Source: Antrihabitans spumae
Lineage (GTDB): Bacteria > Actinomycetota > Actinomycetes > Mycobacteriales > Mycobacteriaceae
NCBI RefSeq assembly: GCF_043944905.1
Contig: NZ_JBIMSN010000106.1
Coordinates: forward strand, 159,694 to 223,693
DNA length: 64,000 bases
Reading direction: 5' to 3'
Every line of letters starts with the position of its first letter. The stretch's first letter is position 1. Position numbers and translations under genes: made by a program. Positions 52,084 to 61,142 of this stretch are shown one piece after another. The notes under the pieces are model-generated. The model ran no database searches, had not been told where the DNA came from, and saw only the letters and a list, made by a program, of their open reading frames with translations.

Positions 52084-52212
52084 TCGGCTTCTCGATCGTC
52101 GACCGGGGCTGACCGAAGAGGCAGCTGGCAACGCATGCTGCTTCATGATCACGAACGAACACACCCCCTGAGGTCCGCAGTGCCGCTGGCGTGCGGTGGT
52201 ACTACGGAACGT

Positions 52213-52428
52213 ATGGAATGTATTTCCTGCCAAACCGGAAGCGATCACTGCCACGGCACACTCATCGTGCACGTCGACGGCATGTTCGGCCGAAACAAGA
52301 TCGAGTGCACGCAAGAAGACTGCGTCGACCGCCTACTCGCGCGGCACGGCTTCATCGTCGACTGCGTCGATCTCGCCGGCGGCTGCGGTTGTGCGGCCAC
52401 CGCTACCGGCTACAGACGCGCCGGCTGA
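52213..52428 (+). CDS. Cys-rich small protein
   Basis: Protein of 71 residues starting MECISCQTGSDHCHGT. Eight cysteines and several His (CxxC near the start, CHGT, CTQEDC, GGCGC near the end) suggest a zinc or iron-sulfur site. I recall similar short actinobacterial proteins but no function. It follows gatD by 129 bp and converges with recR. The ribosome site is weak (CGGAAC). Confidence 0.72.
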   Translation: MECISCQTGSDHCHGTLIVHVDGMFGRNKIECTQEDCVDRLLARHGFIVDCVDLAGGCGCAATATGYRRAG

Positions 52429-52443
52429 CCGCTTCGGTTCGCC

Positions 52444-53052
52444 TCACATCGCCCGCCGACCCGACAGCGCGCGCCCAAGGGTGAGCTCGTCAGCGAATTC
52501 GAGATCGCCACCCATCGGCAAACCGGACGCGAGCCTCGTCACCGAAAGTCCGGGGAACACGCGCAGCATACGAACCAGGTAGGTGGCCGTCGCTTCGCCT
52601 TCGGTGTTCGGATCGGTCGCGATGATGACCTCGGAGACGTCGACGCCGTCGTCCTGATTTCCGATGCGGGCGAGCAACTCTCGGATCCGCAGTTGGTCAG
52701 GGCCGATTCCGCTCAGTGGATCGAGCGCACCACCGAGTACGTGATACCTACCGCGGAACTCGCGCGTACGTTCCACTGCCTGAACATCTTTCGGTTCCTC
52801 GACCACGCAGATCATCGTGCGATCGCGACGCGGATCCGAGCAGATGCGGCACATCTCCTTGTCCGATACGGTCCCGCACACCATGCAGAACTGCACCCCG
52901 TCACGCACCTTCTGCAGGGCGCCCTGCAGCCGATCGATCTCGGGTGGCTCCACGGACAGCAGGTGAAAGGCGATGCGCTGTGCGCTCTTCGGGCCGATAC
53001 CGGGCAGTTTGCCGAGCTCGTCGATCAGATCCTGAACTGGACCTTCGTACAC
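52444..53052 (-). CDS. recR: Recombination protein RecR
   Basis: DNA-repair factor of the RecFOR pathway, 202 residues. N-terminal helix-hairpin-helix LGKLPGIGPKSAQRIAF, zinc finger Cys56-Cys59-Cys68-Cys71, Toprim domain with VIIATDPNTEGEATA, and a C-terminal Walker-like VTRLASGLPMGGDLEFAD. All family signatures are intact. Downstream of ybaB on the same strand, nine bases apart. Confidence 0.97.
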   Translation of the reverse strand: MYEGPVQDLIDELGKLPGIGPKSAQRIAFHLLSVEPPEIDRLQGALQKVRDGVQFCMVCGTVSDKEMCRICSDPRRDRTMICVVEEPKDVQAVERTREFRGRYHVLGGALDPLSGIGPDQLRIRELLARIGNQDDGVDVSEVIIATDPNTEGEATATYLVRMLRVFPGLSVTRLASGLPMGGDLEFADELTLGRALSGRRAM

Positions 53053-53061
53053 GCTCGCCCG

Positions 53062-53406
53062 CTAGAATCCGGGCAGGCCGGGAAGTCCACCGCCGCCGCC
53101 GAGAGCGCCCGCGAGTGGGCCGAGTTTACTTTCCGCGACCTGCTGAGCCTGCGTGTTCGCATCGGAGATCGCACCGATGACGAGGTCCTGCAAAGTTTCG
53201 ACGTCGTCCGGATCGACCACCTTCGGATCGATCGTCAGCGCCACCAACTCACCACTGCCCTTGACGGTCGCAGTGACAAGTCCGCCACCGGCCTGACCCG
53301 TCACTTCGGTCTCCGCAATTTCCACCTGCGCCGCCATCAGCTGCTGCTGCATCTGCTGCGCCTGCGCCAGAATCTGCGCCATATCGGGCTGTCCACCTGG
53401 TTGCAC
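53062..53406 (-). CDS. YbaB/EbfC nucleoid-associated protein
   Basis: DNA-binding dimer subunit of 114 residues: long N-terminal helix ILAQAQQMQQQLMAAQVEIAETEVTG and the domain core GGGLVTATVKGSGELVALTIDPKVVDPDD, then a Gly-rich tail GGGGGLPGLPGF. ybaB-recR pairs are conserved in most bacteria. The role is nucleoid organisation and perhaps support of RecR. Confidence 0.95.
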   Translation of the reverse strand: MQPGGQPDMAQILAQAQQMQQQLMAAQVEIAETEVTGQAGGGLVTATVKGSGELVALTIDPKVVDPDDVETLQDLVIGAISDANTQAQQVAESKLGPLAGALGGGGGLPGLPGF

Positions 53407-53540
53407 GATGCCGCTCCCTTTCGTTCAACGGCGGTGCCGTCGTCCATTCACGTCACAAGCCAGCGTAGACGTTGCCTCGCCGCAGCCCACGACGCCGCGA
53501 CCCACGTGTACCGGTTTTTCGCAATGGGCCGAGCGTTCTC

Positions 53541-53578
53541 TTGACCCTCCACCTGCTGGAGGGTGTTTGCTCTAACCC
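53541..53578 (+). promoter_or_regulatory. MerR-type promoter with dyad in 19-bp spacer
   Basis: -35 TTGACC (53541-53546), 19-bp spacer, -10 TTTGCT (53566-53571). The spacer region holds a perfect dyad ACCCTCCA-CCTGC-TGGAGGGT (53544-53564). Seven bases after the -10 is the ATG of the MerR gene (53579), so the transcript should start at the start codon. This is the classic over-long spacer that MerR activators untwist. Confidence 0.85.
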
Positions 53579-54391
53579 ATGACGGCACTGGTACCCATCG
53601 GGGAGTTCTCACGGCTCACTCATCTGAGCGTGAAGACGCTGCGCTACTACCACGACATCGACCTGCTCTCACCAGCGACGATCGACGAGAACTCCGGCTA
53701 TCGGAGGTACTCGACAACTCAGGTCGGCAGCGCACAGTTGATTCGCAGGCTGCGTGATCTCGACATGCCGCTGCCGGAAGTGCGATCCGTTCTGGCCGCG
53801 GCAGACCCGGAGACTCGCAACGCCACCATGCGGGCACACCTGGAACGTATGGAAGCCGAGCTACAACGCACCCAGCAGGTGGTGGCATCGTTGCGGTCGC
53901 TGCTGGGCCCGATCGACGCGTTGGCTGTCGAATATCGCAGCGTAGCAGCGCTTTCCACACTGGCGGTCCGAGCGGTCGTCGCACGTCGCGACGTCGGCGA
54001 CTGGTGTGGGGCCGTCTTCCCCCAGCTGTACATCACGGCGGAACAACACGGGATCGAGATTACGGGACCCGGCGGAGCTACGTACTCCAGCGAATTCTTC
54101 GAACACGACTCCGGCGAGGTCGTCGCGTTCGTCCCGGTGCCCGCCGGTTCTCCGGTTGTCGAAGGTCTCGAAGCGCTTGTACTGCCGCCTGCGCGGCTGG
54201 CGGTCGCTGTGCACGCAGGGCCGTTCGAAGAATGCGACCGCACGTACGGAGCACTTGGCATTCACGTCGCCGAGCACGACGTCGCGATCCCGGACCCGAT
54301 CAGAGAGATCTACCTCGTCGGTCCCAATCACACCGACGACGCCACCACGTTCAGAACCGAGGTGTGCTGGCCGATTCAGCACGCCGCCTGA
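53579..54391 (+). CDS. MerR-family regulator with GyrI-like effector domain
   Basis: Regulator of 270 residues. MerR HTH IGEFSRLTHLSVKTLRYYHDIDLLSPATID, a coiled coil (about 75-112), and a GyrI/BmrR-like ligand domain (about 125-270) ending with EIYLVGPNHTDDATTFRTEVCWPI; the acidic drug-contact position in this kind of domain is in the YLVGP segment. It controls its own leaderless promoter. The VOC gene follows by 28 bp, so both are co-transcribed and may act on the same small molecule. Confidence 0.9.
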   Translation: MTALVPIGEFSRLTHLSVKTLRYYHDIDLLSPATIDENSGYRRYSTTQVGSAQLIRRLRDLDMPLPEVRSVLAAADPETRNATMRAHLERMEAELQRTQQVVASLRSLLGPIDALAVEYRSVAALSTLAVRAVVARRDVGDWCGAVFPQLYITAEQHGIEITGPGGATYSSEFFEHDSGEVVAFVPVPAGSPVVEGLEALVLPPARLAVAVHAGPFEECDRTYGALGIHVAEHDVAIPDPIREIYLVGPNHTDDATTFRTEVCWPIQHAA

Positions 54392-54419
54392 TCAACCACA
54401 CCCATCGAAGGAGCACATA

Positions 54420-54773
54420 ATGGCAATTTCCCTGGAACACATCACCTTCGACTGCGCCAATGCGACCGAGCTGGCCACCTTCTGGGGTGGGCTACTCGAC
54501 CGCCCCGTGGACGAGGGTGCAAGCGAGTACTTCGCAACGGTGGGTCGCTCATCGGGCGCCCATCCGGTACTGATGTTCATCGCTGTGCCCGACAAGAATC
54601 CCGGCAAGAACACCGTCCACATCGATCTGGTGTCTGCCGAATGGACCGACGAGATCGCGCGAGCTGTATCCCTCGGCGCAAAACACATTGCCGATTACGA
54701 CGAGTTCGGCACCAAATGGGCGACGCTCAGCGATCCCGAGGGCAACCTGTTCGACATCGGGTGCGGTATGTAA
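54420..54773 (+). CDS. VOC/glyoxalase-like protein
   Basis: Protein of 117 residues with two beta-alpha-beta-beta-beta modules of the vicinal oxygen chelate fold: ISLEHITFDCANATELATFWGGLLDRP and NTVHIDLVSAEWTDEIARAVSLGAKHIADYDEFGTKWATLSDPEGNLFDIG. Common in bleomycin-resistance-like and glyoxalase-like proteins. ATG has GAAGGAG six bases upstream. The MerR neighbour suggests a detoxification or sequestering role. Confidence 0.88.
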   Translation: MAISLEHITFDCANATELATFWGGLLDRPVDEGASEYFATVGRSSGAHPVLMFIAVPDKNPGKNTVHIDLVSAEWTDEIARAVSLGAKHIADYDEFGTKWATLSDPEGNLFDIGCGM

Positions 54774-54798
54774 TTGCCGTTCGCGCACTCGGCCCGGT

Positions 54799-55965
54799 TC
54801 AGCGGCCGAGTGCGTGTGCCCAGGAAACCTTTGCGCCGGTGAGCAATACGGACCGCTGGTAGATCCGCGCGGACACCCATGCCGACGCCGCGCAGGCGGC
54901 AACCATGAGGGCAATGGTGCCGACGACCTCGAACGTCGATGCGTTGCCCGCCGCGATCTGCATGGGCATCAGGATCGACGAGAACGGCGGAATCCAACTG
55001 ATGATGCTGTAGAAGTTGCTGTCCAGACTGCCAACTCCGAAGAAGCCTAAGTACGCAGACGCCATGAGCAGCAACATCACCGGCAAAGTCGTCGAGTTGA
55101 TTTCCTCGACGCGCGAGACCATCGAGCCGCCTGCGGCGTACAGCGTCGCGAAGAACACAAATCCGAGCACGAACCACACAAGCGTCGCGATCAGCATTCC
55201 GGCTGCTGCCGTTGGTATTTCGAGCAGACCGGTGGCCTGCGCCGTGATCAACCCCGCCGACGCGATGACAACGACCTGCGCTAGTCCGACCGCACCGAGG
55301 CCGATGATCTTTCCCCAGAGCAGGTGCAACGGTTTGATCGTCGACAACAGCAACTCGACGACTCTGCTCGACTTCTCCTCCGTCACACCCATTCCCACTG
55401 CAGGCGCGAAGTTCGCGACCCCGATGAACAGCAGGACCGCACCGACAAGCGCCAAAGCGATCCGCTGGTCGTGATCGCTCGCCTGCGGGTGTAACGCCGT
55501 GACGGCCAGGTTCGTATCGCCGACCTGCGCAGCGAGTTCGGCCGGGTCGACTCCGTTGTTTCGCAGTGCTCCGTCGAGTGCGTTCTGCTGCACAGCCGAC
55601 TGCAACACGGCTCGCAACTCCGGCGACAAGTCCTCCTCGACAACCACATCGGTCTCGCCGACCAAGGCAGCCTCCAGGTCACCGTCCTCGACCTGCGCGC
55701 GCGCTTCGTCCGGACCTGCGACGTCGACGATCTCGATCGTCGTTCCCGCGGCGCGACCTGTCGCGACGATCGTCTCGGACATCGACGTCGCCGAGCCCGT
55801 CACACCGATCTTCGTCGCCGCGCCATCATCGTCGGAGCGAACGGCAGCCCACACGATCAGCCCTGCCACCACGACGACCAGCAGCAGTGCGTTGACGATG
55901 ACAAAAGACTTCGTATAGACCTTGACGAGAAATTCCCGCTTCGCGACCAGCAAGATCGGATTCAT
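54799..55965 (-). CDS. ABC-2 family exporter permease (NatB-like)
   Basis: Permease of 388 residues: one N-terminal segment (about 18-42), a large outside domain of about 120 residues, then five membrane segments (about 175-370). MNPILLVAKREFLVKVYTKSFVI and VTEEKSSRVVELLLSTIKPLHLLWGKIIG are signatures of NatB-like ABC2_membrane_3 proteins. It shares one base with the ATPase stop (TGATG). Possible role in Na+ or lipid/antibiotic extrusion; substrate unknown. Confidence 0.9.
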   Translation of the reverse strand: MNPILLVAKREFLVKVYTKSFVIVNALLLVVVVAGLIVWAAVRSDDDGAATKIGVTGSATSMSETIVATGRAAGTTIEIVDVAGPDEARAQVEDGDLEAALVGETDVVVEEDLSPELRAVLQSAVQQNALDGALRNNGVDPAELAAQVGDTNLAVTALHPQASDHDQRIALALVGAVLLFIGVANFAPAVGMGVTEEKSSRVVELLLSTIKPLHLLWGKIIGLGAVGLAQVVVIASAGLITAQATGLLEIPTAAAGMLIATLVWFVLGFVFFATLYAAGGSMVSRVEEINSTTLPVMLLLMASAYLGFFGVGSLDSNFYSIISWIPPFSSILMPMQIAAGNASTFEVVGTIALMVAACAASAWVSARIYQRSVLLTGAKVSWAHALGR

Positions 55966-56852
55966 CAGGCGACAACCTCTCGGAACAGTTCGGCCAAAGA
56001 CGGTCTGCGAGATATAAGTTGATGCACCGGCCCGGTCGCGAGCGCTGCACGCAAGACCGCCTGATCGTCGGCACCGGATTGGAGTTCGAGTAGGGTCCGG
56101 CCCTTTCCCTCCTGCAGCACAACGGCATTCGGAATTCCGGCCGCCCAGCCATGCGGTGCGCTCGGCGCGAACACCTCCAACTGCGGATTACCACGTGCCT
56201 GTAGCTCGGTGATGCTGCCGAGTGCGCGCATCCGACCGCCGGCGATAATGCCGACCCGATCGCATTCGCGCTCTACGAGTTCGAGTTGGTGACTGGAGAA
56301 GATCACCGGAACACCCTCGGCTGCCTTCTCTTTCAGCACCGCACTCATCACGTCGACCGCGACCGGATCGAGTCCCGAGAACGGTTCGTCGAGCACGAGC
56401 ACCTTCGGGTCGTGCACAAGGGCCGCTGCCAACTGGACGCGTTGCTGATTGCCCAGCGACAACGCCGACACCATGTCGCCGAGCCGCTGCTCGACGCCGA
56501 GTCGTTCGGTCCAGCGCTCGACGGCAGACGCTGCATCGGACTTGCTCAGCCCGTGCAGGCGCGCGAGGAAGTTCAGCTGGTCCCCGACTTTCATCTTCGG
56601 ATAGAGGCCGCGCTCTTCGGGCATGTAGCCGATCCGGCGGCGGGTATCGAGATCTACCGCGTGACCGTCGACGAGCACCTCCCCCGAATCAGCGGCGAGA
56701 ACGCCGAGGACGATCCGCATCGTCGTCGTCTTGCCTGCACCGTTGCTGCCGACGAAGCCGAAGATCTCACCGTCGGCCACTTCGAAGCTGGTCTCGTTCA
56801 ATGCCAGCAAATCGCCGTAGCGCTTGCTGATTCGATCGACTTTCAGCGACAT
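55965..56852 (-). CDS. ABC exporter ATP-binding protein (NatA-like)
   Basis: ATPase of 295 residues. Walker A GSNGAGKTTT at about 35-44, Q-loop, signature LSLGNQQRVQ, Walker B VLVLDEPFSGLDP and H-loop SSHQLELVE. The C-terminal 70 residues form the DUF4162-like tail common in NatA-type exporters. Energises the adjacent permease, to which it is translationally coupled. Confidence 0.93.
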   Translation of the reverse strand: MSLKVDRISKRYGDLLALNETSFEVADGEIFGFVGSNGAGKTTTMRIVLGVLAADSGEVLVDGHAVDLDTRRRIGYMPEERGLYPKMKVGDQLNFLARLHGLSKSDAASAVERWTERLGVEQRLGDMVSALSLGNQQRVQLAAALVHDPKVLVLDEPFSGLDPVAVDVMSAVLKEKAAEGVPVIFSSHQLELVERECDRVGIIAGGRMRALGSITELQARGNPQLEVFAPSAPHGWAAGIPNAVVLQEGKGRTLLELQSGADDQAVLRAALATGPVHQLISRRPSLAELFREVVA

Positions 56853-56920
56853 ACGCTCCCCTACTCGTGGCCTTGGCCTGTAGCCAGGCTAGCCATGAGT
56901 GCTCGTAGATGTCGTAGGCA

Positions 56921-56977
56921 TCGGTGTGCGCGTGTTCGGATCGGGGTGCACTCGACTCAGCGCACACCGACCCGAAC
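56921..56977. terminator. Two competing inverted repeats downstream of SRPBCC gene
   Basis: TCGGTGTGCGC (56921-56931) pairs perfectly with GCGCACACCGA (56960-56970). The stretch 56935-56952 also pairs with 56960-56977 at 15 of 18 positions. The right arm can therefore form either hairpin. The place between the SRPBCC stop and the ABC start (minus strand) fits a terminator, but no T-tract is seen. Confidence 0.5.
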
Positions 56978-56996
56978 GGGTGCTGCTCCTGGCGAA

Positions 56997-57431
56997 TCAG
57001 GCCAGCGTGTTGCTCAGATTCGCGAGAACTTCAGCCTGAATCTTCTTCAGTCCGAGCGGTGCGAAAGTCTTCTCGAAGAATCCGCCGATTCCGCCCGCTC
57101 CGGTCCACTCGGTCTTCGTCGTGACCTCCGAACCGCTGCCACTGGGGACAACGGTCCACCGTGTAACCATCGACGAGTTGCCGTCGGTTTCGGTGATCGT
57201 GTTGCCTGCTACAGCGACCGTCGCCTTGACGTTGCGACTGCGCGTCGACGTCGCCTGCAAGGTCCACTCGGCGACCGTTCCGTCGCCGTGACCGCCGGAG
57301 ACGAGGCGGTAATCCCGGTAGTGCTCGGAGAGAATCCTCGGCCGAACCGTCTCGTAGTCCGACAATGCGGTGAGCACCGCCTCCGGTGCTGCCTCGACTG
57401 TCACCGAACTGCTCGCGCTGACCTGTCCCAC
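56997..57431 (-). CDS. SRPBCC family protein (Rv3718c-like)
   Basis: Single-domain START-like protein of 144 residues: ASSSVTVEAAPEAVLTALSDYETVRPRILSEHYRDYRLVSGG then a seven-strand pattern and C-terminal helix LKKIQAEVLANLSNTL. Likely binds a hydrophobic ligand. GTG 57431 with GGAG seven bases upstream. Same order relative to bfaA/bfaB as Rv3718c-Rv3720, but here the PknK gene is inserted between. Confidence 0.88.
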   Translation of the reverse strand: MGQVSASSSVTVEAAPEAVLTALSDYETVRPRILSEHYRDYRLVSGGHGDGTVAEWTLQATSTRSRNVKATVAVAGNTITETDGNSSMVTRWTVVPSGSGSEVTTKTEWTGAGGIGGFFEKTFAPLGLKKIQAEVLANLSNTLA

Positions 57432-57495
57432 GTGTTCACTCCTTGATCGATGGCAATTCCACTGTCCATCCTGCCCTGCCACGACGATCGGAGCC

Positions 57496-60400
57496 TCAGT
57501 CGGTCGAACTTGTCAGCTCCTCGAGGAACGGTTTCGGAACCGCAGGCCAATGCGGCTGCCACCGGCTTTCCACCTGGTCGCGGCGCAATTCCGCGAGCAA
57601 CTCGACAACCTGTGGACCGCTGTCGAGCAGAACACGCCCGATACCGAGCTCGGCGCATCGTGCGACACACAACACGGCAATATCCTTCGCCTCGGCGAGC
57701 CAACCTGCAGCGAAGAGACTCGATGCCAGCAGCAATTGCGCGTGCAGGCCCGCGCGCGGCCGATTCTGCATTTCGATGATGTTCGCGAGCTTGCGGGCTC
57801 GCGTGCAGGCGACGTCGTCGCCGTCGAGCGTGTGCGCGGCGAGCAGACGTGCGATCGCCGTACTCTCCACGATCTGGCTCGTCGCGAGGGCAATCCCGTC
57901 GAAGGTCGCCGCGTCGTCGACGATTACGGGTATCTCCGCGACAGGCAGACCAAGACGCAACTGCTCACTGTGTACGTATGCAGCGAGGCGCGGCAGCACT
58001 CGACGACTCGCGATGGCAGCCGCCTCACGCAAGATGGCCGCGGCGGCGGTCAGGTCGCCACGAATTGCCTTGACACGCGCACCTGTGACGTACGCAGCGA
58101 CGAGGAAGTCGACGACCCCCAAATCGGCACCGAGCTCGCGGCTTTCGTCGAGCAACCGTTCCGCGGTCGCGACATCGCCTTGTTCGTAGTGAAGTTCACC
58201 GAGCATGGCGTTCGCAATTCGGGTTGCGTGCAATCGTGCGTGCTCGGCGGTAGCGGCCACCTCCTGAGCCTGCACGAAATTGGCTGCTGCCGAAACGAAG
58301 TCCAGCTGTTCGCGAGCTGCGATGCCGGCGTAGCAGTATCCGTGGACAAGCCCGAGCGGTCCCGACGACTGATCGTGGAACGGCCGCGCCCAGGACTGAC
58401 GCGAACGCGCGGCGTCGAAATCGAAGCGACCGAGGGCTGCGAAGGTCGCCGCGTTCGCTGCCTCCGAGACGACACCGGCAGCAACCGATTCAGGATGTTC
58501 GAGGCACTCGGCGACGAGCTGATCTATATCGACGACTCGGTCCGCACCGACCTCGGCGGCCGCTTTCACGACGTCGGCTTCGATGCGAGCTGCATTGTCG
58601 TTCGCGGCATTTCGATCCAGTAGTCCAGAAATCCGGTCCAGCGCAGAGCGTGCTGCCGTCGACCTGTGCAACGACACGTTTGCCTTCGCCACCGCCAACA
58701 TCCGCTTCGACCGCGAGACAACCTGCGGTGTAGGCAATTTGGCCACGAGACCGAGCAACGTGGCGAGCCGTGAGCCATCGATCAGTTCCATCCCACTCGT
58801 CTCGACCAGTTCGAGTGCACGCTTGAGATCGGCGGCGGCAATCGCGTGATCGACTGCCTCCCGAAGAAATTGGTGCTCGGCAAACCAGATCGACGCCTTC
58901 AGATGCAGCGAGCGTGCGCGGCCGGGCTGATCCCGCTCCAGCCTTCGACGAAGAAGGTCCGCAAACAGGAGTTGAAATCGGAACCATTCGCGATCGTCGT
59001 CGATACGGCGAAGAAGCAGGTCACGCTCCTCGGCCTCCTCCAACATCGCTTGTCCGTCGTCGGTATCCGCGAGGGTCGACGCCAGATCACCGGAAACGCG
59101 TTCCGCGACACAGATGGAGAGCAGGAACTCCAACATTCGAGGTTCGAGCATGTCGAGGACGTTCTCGACCAGATACTCGCCGATTGCATGGTGCCGTCCG
59201 GACAGCCTGTGGATCAGGTCGGCAGGATCTGCATGGTTGCTCAACGACAGTGACACCAGTTGTAGTGCAGCGAACCGGCCCTCGGTGGACTCGCACAGGC
59301 CCGCCACATCGGAGTCGGTCAAACGCAGCCCGTTGCGATCGACCAAAAATGCGCGAGCTTCGTCCACGCTCAAACGCATTGCATCCGAATCGATCTCGAC
59401 CAGTTCGTCACGAACTCGCATGCGGCTCAGCGGCAATCCTGCTCTCGACCTGCTCGACACGATGATTCGCAGGTGGTGGCAGCCGTTTTCGATCAGAAAG
59501 TCCAGCGCGCGAACGACACCTTCGTCGGTGATCCGCTGCCAGTCGTCGACGACAACAGCGACGGTTTCGCCGCTTTCGTGGATCTGATCGATCAGCGACG
59601 TCAGAACGTATCGCTGTGCGTCCTCGGCCTGATCTTCCAGCGAATCTGCAAGTCCATCAGCAAGTTCCGGCCGAACCCGCTGGACCGCTTCGACCAGATG
59701 GGTCAGAAACCAGACGACGTTGTTGTCGTCGAGATCCACGCTCAACCACGCGACCGATATCCCCGCCCCCGTCAGGACGTCGCGCCATTGCGCGACCAAG
59801 GTCGTCTTGCCGAATCCGGCCGGCGCATGAATTACGGTCAGCCGGCGTTGCTTGCCCGCTCGCAGCACGTCGATGAGCCGTGGCCGCGGTAACCACGCGC
59901 GGGCGTGCGACGGTGGCCGGAACTTCGTTGCCGCAGTACGTGGCACCGCCGAGGTCGATGTTCGTTCTCGCGACCGCGTTGGCGTCGGATTGCTCGTTCG
60001 CGGCTCGGTTGCCGCTGTAATCGCGTCTGCCGACAGCAGCGCCATCTCGTCGACCGGCAACCCGTTGTTCGCTTCGATCTCGCGCAACATGTCACCGAAC
60101 GCGGCGGCCGTACTCGGTCGGTCGGTCGGGTCGTGCGCCATCGCAGCTTCGATAGCACCTGAGACATCGGGCGGAATATCGCTGCCCGTCAGGTCGGGAA
60201 TCGGTTCGGTCGTGATTCGAAGAAACTGTGCGACAACCTTTTCCCCAGTCCGCCGTTCGAACGCCGCATGACCGGTGACAAGTGCGAACAACGTCGCACC
60301 GAGTCCGTACACGTCGGACGCTGCCGTAGGCGGTCGGCCGGTCAGCACCTCCGGAGCCGTGTACGCGGGCGATCCGGTGATCGTGGCGCTGGAAGTCTCG

Positions 60401-60930
60401 AAACTTCCTGGCACACGGGCAATTCCGAAGTCTGTCAACTGCGGTTCGCCATAGGCGGTCACTAAGATGTTCGCGGGCTTCACGTCGCGATGCAGTATTC
60501 CCGCGCGGTGCGCCGACTCGATCGCGCCGGCAAGTTTCACGCCGATTCGAAGGGCCGCGGACCATGCCACCGGCCCGGAGGTACGGATCAGATCGTCCAG
60601 AGAACCCTGCGCATGGAAGGGCATCACAATGTACGGACGCCCCGTCAAAGTGACGTCTACCTGCAAGATGTCGACGATGTTGGGATGGCCGGACAGTCGT
60701 CCCATCGCGTGCTCTTCGCGGAGAAAACGGTCGACGTTCTCGGCATCGAGGTCCGAGGACAACACCTTGATCGCGACGGTCCGGTCGAGCGAGGTCTGTG
60801 AGCAGCGGTAGACGACGCCGAAACCACCCCGGCCTATCTCGACAGCGTCTTCGAAACCGGCTGCCTCCAACTCGGCCACGATCGAAGGCCGCATGTCCCG
60901 TTGGGTGGACTGCGGTTCTCCGTCTGACAT
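57496..60930 (-). CDS. pknK: PknK-type Ser/Thr kinase with AAA/MalT-like region
   Basis: Large regulator of 1144 residues. Kinase domain: Gly loop GRGGFGVVY (33-41), Lys55, HRD with Asp149, DFG with Asp167, activation loop SSATITGSPAYTAPE, last kinase motifs near 275. After a Ser/Thr/Arg-rich linker comes a MalT/STAND NTPase with Walker A AGFGKTT (371-377) and Walker B VAVVVDDW, then helical repeats to the end. There is no C-terminal LuxR-type HTH, as in Mtb PknK. Known PknK couples growth phase and stress to transcription and translation. Divergent from bfaA. Confidence 0.9.
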   Translation of the reverse strand: MSDGEPQSTQRDMRPSIVAELEAAGFEDAVEIGRGGFGVVYRCSQTSLDRTVAIKVLSSDLDAENVDRFLREEHAMGRLSGHPNIVDILQVDVTLTGRPYIVMPFHAQGSLDDLIRTSGPVAWSAALRIGVKLAGAIESAHRAGILHRDVKPANILVTAYGEPQLTDFGIARVPGSFETSSATITGSPAYTAPEVLTGRPPTAASDVYGLGATLFALVTGHAAFERRTGEKVVAQFLRITTEPIPDLTGSDIPPDVSGAIEAAMAHDPTDRPSTAAAFGDMLREIEANNGLPVDEMALLSADAITAATEPRTSNPTPTRSRERTSTSAVPRTAATKFRPPSHARAWLPRPRLIDVLRAGKQRRLTVIHAPAGFGKTTLVAQWRDVLTGAGISVAWLSVDLDDNNVVWFLTHLVEAVQRVRPELADGLADSLEDQAEDAQRYVLTSLIDQIHESGETVAVVVDDWQRITDEGVVRALDFLIENGCHHLRIIVSSRSRAGLPLSRMRVRDELVEIDSDAMRLSVDEARAFLVDRNGLRLTDSDVAGLCESTEGRFAALQLVSLSLSNHADPADLIHRLSGRHHAIGEYLVENVLDMLEPRMLEFLLSICVAERVSGDLASTLADTDDGQAMLEEAEERDLLLRRIDDDREWFRFQLLFADLLRRRLERDQPGRARSLHLKASIWFAEHQFLREAVDHAIAAADLKRALELVETSGMELIDGSRLATLLGLVAKLPTPQVVSRSKRMLAVAKANVSLHRSTAARSALDRISGLLDRNAANDNAARIEADVVKAAAEVGADRVVDIDQLVAECLEHPESVAAGVVSEAANAATFAALGRFDFDAARSRQSWARPFHDQSSGPLGLVHGYCYAGIAAREQLDFVSAAANFVQAQEVAATAEHARLHATRIANAMLGELHYEQGDVATAERLLDESRELGADLGVVDFLVAAYVTGARVKAIRGDLTAAAAILREAAAIASRRVLPRLAAYVHSEQLRLGLPVAEIPVIVDDAATFDGIALATSQIVESTAIARLLAAHTLDGDDVACTRARKLANIIEMQNRPRAGLHAQLLLASSLFAAGWLAEAKDIAVLCVARCAELGIGRVLLDSGPQVVELLAELRRDQVESRWQPHWPAVPKPFLEELTSSTD

Positions 60931-61142
60931 GCGATCACCCCTTGGAGCAGGAAGATCAGCATAGCGCCGCGACCGGCGCGGTCGTGACGGGGATCACAGA
61001 GCCCAAAGTTTCGGTCGCTCAGCAGGAACCGCAGGGTGTATCCGGTCGACCGTTTGACGCGCACGCTACATCTGCATGAAGATTCCTCTGGGGAGGCCGA
61101 ATATCGGTAGCCGAACGAACAATCTAGCGATACCGTCGAAGA

